DNA of 6,216 bases from contig JABDRH010000081.1 in NCBI GenBank assembly GCA_013041835.1, positions 1 to 6,216 on the forward strand, in the 5' to 3' direction. The first letter of the stretch is position 1. Every line of letters starts with the position of its first letter. The translations under genes and the position numbers were made by a program. The notes under the pieces are model-generated. The model did no database searches, was not told the DNA's origin, and was given only the letters and a program-made list of their open reading frames with translations. Shown here one piece after another: positions 4,447 to 6,216 of this stretch. The stretch is from Desulfatitalea sp. (GTDB lineage Bacteria; Desulfobacterota; Desulfobacteria; Desulfobacterales; Desulfosarcinaceae).

Positions 4447-5808
4447 CTACAGGATCATTACAAGGATCGATACTGTTATAAAATGGACAATACACAATAC
4501 TGCCGTGTAACCCATAATATCCCTGGCGCGTAGGTCAAGAAGACGCCCCAAGACGGGCAAATAGATCAGCGTCCAGAACGGCTGGATGAGATTCGTACAC
4601 AAATCCCCGTATGTAAAGGCCATGATCAGTTTTCCCATGGGATAACCGAATTCTTTTGAGGCCTGGATCAACGGGCCTCCAATCACGAGCCATTCCCCTC
4701 CGTTTGATGGGACGAAGATGTTGACAATCGAAGAGGACAAGAACACAAACCATGGAAAAGTTGTTGGAGAAGAAATAGAAATCAGCCAGGCTGCGATAAC
4801 CTTCGAAAGCCCGCTAAACATGAAAATACCCATAATTCCCGCATAGAAAGGGAATTGAATAATGATGCTGGCAACTCCCCTGACCCCGGACAGAACGGCT
4901 TTAGCGAATAGAGAAGGTCTTCCCCAAAGCGCCATGCCGACCATGAAAAAGGTGAAGTTGAGACTATCCAGATTAAGGCCTGAAAGCCCTTTTGTCCCGA
5001 AATGGTAAAATATGTAGATGATGCCACAAATACATATAAGAAGGGTGAGAACAATGGATCGATCCACACTTTCAGCCGGTGTGTAAAACTTCTTTTTATC
5101 TTGATCTTCTATCTGTTTTTCAACCACCAGCTCGCCTTTTTCTATCCTGTCTGCCGCATCCCACTTCGGGTCAGCCTGCTTCGGTTTCAGCAGCATGATC
5201 ATCATAAATACGATGATAATGGTTACAGCCAGAATGGTCAGATTGAAAGTGCTGAAAATAGTTTCGGAAGGAGGAACCAGTCTGTCTATGAGTCCTTGTT
5301 CCATGTACTGGTTTCCCGGCGTATTCATCAACAAGGGGGCAGTCACTGACAGCCCATATCCACTCAATACCAATGAAATGTATGCACACGCCCCGACAAA
5401 GCGGTAGTCAGTGCCTTTAACGCGGCGAGCCAGCTCCATGCCCATAACGGCCACAGACACGGCAAATCCCCAGAAAATCCATGATAAGCAACCACCTATG
5501 AAGACGATGATCAGATAAACAGATGTCGGGTTGTTCACCTTGCTGCCTAACCAGTCAAAAATCCTCGAAAAGGCCGGCGCGTTGCCAACAGCATAACCCA
5601 GTACAACAATGAGGGCCATCTGCATCGAAAACTTCAGGAACATCCAGAAGCCCTTATACCAGTTTTCGAGTAACGCAATTGGCTCGGTATTTGTTATGGT
5701 CAACGCAAAGACCATCGCGATGAAAGTCAAAATCAAGGCAAAAGAAAAAGAATCCGGCAGCCACTTGCGAAACTTTTCCGCAGTCAGTTCCCCCAAAAAT
5801 CGTATCAT
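4447..5808 (-). CDS. atoE: AtoE-family short-chain fatty acid transporter
   Basis: About 453 residues with a dozen hydrophobic segments identify the AtoE family of short-chain fatty-acid permeases (E. coli AtoE has 440). Hallmarks are KWLPDSFSFALILTF near the start, GFWMFLKFSMQMALI, the charged cytoplasmic loop near residues 212-254, QFPFYAGIMG (322-331), FVPSNGGEWLVIGGP (369-383) and RARDIMGYT near the end. The family is thought to move acetoacetate, butyrate and similar acids across the inner membrane. In E. coli AtoE the sixth block reads PSGGGHW; here it is PSNGGEW, a change in the most conserved motif. The frame opens with ATG at 5820, but nothing resembling a Shine-Dalgarno site precedes it. 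The ATG at 5808 has GGGGG five bases upstream and is preferred. No CoA-transferase or other fatty-acid gene lies beside it in this window. Confidence 0.9.
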   Translation of the reverse strand: MIRFLGELTAEKFRKWLPDSFSFALILTFIAMVFALTITNTEPIALLENWYKGFWMFLKFSMQMALIVVLGYAVGNAPAFSRIFDWLGSKVNNPTSVYLIIVFIGGCLSWIFWGFAVSVAVMGMELARRVKGTDYRFVGACAYISLVLSGYGLSVTAPLLMNTPGNQYMEQGLIDRLVPPSETIFSTFNLTILAVTIIIVFMMIMLLKPKQADPKWDAADRIEKGELVVEKQIEDQDKKKFYTPAESVDRSIVLTLLICICGIIYIFYHFGTKGLSGLNLDSLNFTFFMVGMALWGRPSLFAKAVLSGVRGVASIIIQFPFYAGIMGIFMFSGLSKVIAAWLISISSPTTFPWFVFLSSSIVNIFVPSNGGEWLVIGGPLIQASKEFGYPMGKLIMAFTYGDLCTNLIQPFWTLIYLPVLGRLLDLRARDIMGYTAVLCIVHFITVSILVMIL

Positions 5809-5813
5809 GCTTT

Positions 5814-5818
5814 CCCCC
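5814..5818 (-). promoter_or_regulatory. Start-deciding ribosome binding site of the permease
   Basis: GGGGG on the minus strand lies five bases before the ATG at 5808, while the first ATG at 5820 is preceded by ACTTGACAACTAA. This favours initiation four codons downstream of the longest frame. Confidence 0.5.
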
Positions 5819-5827
5819 ATTTAGTTG

Positions 5828-6061
5828 TCAAGTTGTAAAAAGGGATCGGGTATGAAATAATGCATTTATATCATCCAATAAGGCGATTTCCATTTCACCC
5901 GCAATTTGTTCGCCTCTTTTGACCGCCCCTTGCCTCCGCTCCCAAAAGTAGTACAGCGCAGGCTCAATTACAATAAAGGAAATCAGCACCGGTGAATGAT
6001 CCAACACAGCGGGATTGCGGATAAAACTTGTTGGACTGAGCCACCCGATAATGCAACCCGA
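5828..6061 (-). other. Unassigned open frame after the transposase stop (possible membrane-protein tail)
   Basis: Directly after the transposase-frame TGA the same frame stays open for 77 codons and ends with TGA at 5828, twenty bases before the preferred permease start. Its middle reads HSPVLISFIVIEPALYYFWE, a hydrophobic stretch ending in aromatic and acidic residues, followed by a charged part with EMEIALLDDINALFHTR. The first piece faintly resembles the end of DUF2061-type membrane proteins (IEP...YYxHER), but this is from memory. GTG codons exist near 6004 and 5992 with no ribosome binding site, so a broken 3' end is more likely than an intact gene. Confidence 0.3.
5865..5892 (-). promoter_or_regulatory. 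Possible permease promoter
   Basis: TGGAAA (5892-5887), a 16-base spacer and TATAAA (5870-5865) give a plausible sigma-70 promoter about 50 bases before the permease start. The -35 is only a partial match, and the site lies inside an open frame that may itself be a relic. Confidence 0.3.
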
Positions 6062-6216
6062 TCAATGACCGTATCTAAAGTTGTCTTCGCCGACCAATAT
6101 CGCTTTATAGCGGCCACGGAACAACTGTCCATCCAAACCATGGGCTGAGTTAAACCTCTGCGTGTAAACACCGTTGACATGACGCATACAACGAGAAAGG
6201 TTGCCATCCGGTGTAT
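6062..6216 (-). pseudogene. REP-associated tyrosine transposase (RAYT/Y1_Tnp) C-terminal fragment
   Basis: The frame entering from the right edge reads TPDGNLSRCMRHVNGVYTQ, then FNSAHGLDGQLFRGRYKAIL, and ends at TGA 6064-6062. This is the part of REP-associated IS200-like transposases that follows the HUH motif; a typical copy runs GNLSRAMRHLNGVYTQYFN..H...G.LFQGRYKAILV. An intact protein would continue with a LSRYIHLNPVRA-type segment, but here the match ends at about VGEDNF and a stop follows four codons later. The N-terminal half with the HUH residues is outside the window. The element is therefore broken at its 3' end and adjoins an unrelated open stretch. Such genes are usually single-copy domesticated elements linked to REP palindromes; no clear REP array is visible here. 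Confidence 0.75.

Noticed and set aside
5002..5349. A 115-codon plus-strand frame inside the permease
   Set aside because: Antisense shadow of the permease, whose family motifs run continuously on the other strand.
5826..5831. Perfect TTGACA just before the permease start
   Set aside because: A promoter using it would start transcription inside the coding region, and no -10 is found at the correct distance.
5983..6207. A 74-codon ATG-started minus frame (MATFLVV...)
   Set aside because: It overlaps the transposase fragment in another frame; the transposase frame has clear family motifs and this one has none.
1..6216. CRISPR array, rRNA, tRNA or complete insertion sequence
   Set aside because: No regularly spaced repeats, no rRNA or tRNA sequence and no paired terminal inverted repeats were seen; only element fragments are present.

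Overview
Every gene I can support in this window lies on the minus strand, so the reading order is from high to low coordinates. The families present (AtoE-type fatty-acid transporter, zinc-free quinone oxidoreductase, TetR regulator with an HXXEE membrane protein, RAYT transposase and DUF4143-type ATPase relics) and the moderate base composition suggest a Gram-negative, anaerobic, Desulfobacterota-like bacterium. That assignment is inferred from family associations and codon feel, not from any marker gene, and is weak.

Layout from right to left. (1) 6216-5828 is a scar: the C-terminal part of a REP-associated (RAYT/Y1) transposase, cut short by a stop, followed by an open but unassigned stretch. 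(2) 5808-4447 is an AtoE-family short-chain fatty-acid permease, with two strong hairpins just downstream. (3) 4339-3724 is a second scar: an unrecognised open frame without a proper start, a frameshifted and truncated P-loop ATPase of the DUF4143 type, and a GNRA-capped hairpin that looks like the last domain and 3' end of a group II intron. (4) 3699-2731 is an intact quinone-oxidoreductase-type dehydrogenase with a strong Shine-Dalgarno site. (5) 2591-2251 is a small protein made of two copies of a 40-residue module. Its promoter and Shine-Dalgarno site point to an ATG that an A8 tract puts out of frame with the body of the protein. (6) 2088-1 is a compact, apparently self-regulated operon: TetR-family repressor, HXXEE integral membrane protein, a 38-codon mini-ORF joined by a GTGA overlap, and a class I SAM-dependent methyltransferase that runs off the left edge a few residues before its usual end.

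How the genes may work together. The TetR promoter has a consensus -35 and an imperfect palindrome between -35 and -10, which suits autorepression of the whole cassette. A membrane protein and a methyltransferase under one TetR regulator suggest a response to a small hydrophobic ligand, but no substrate can be read from the sequence. The dehydrogenase and the AtoE permease are probably separate metabolic units. The points most worth checking are the A8 frame break in the tandem-module gene, the GTGA-coupled mini-ORF, and the layered mobile-element scar at 3724-3970.
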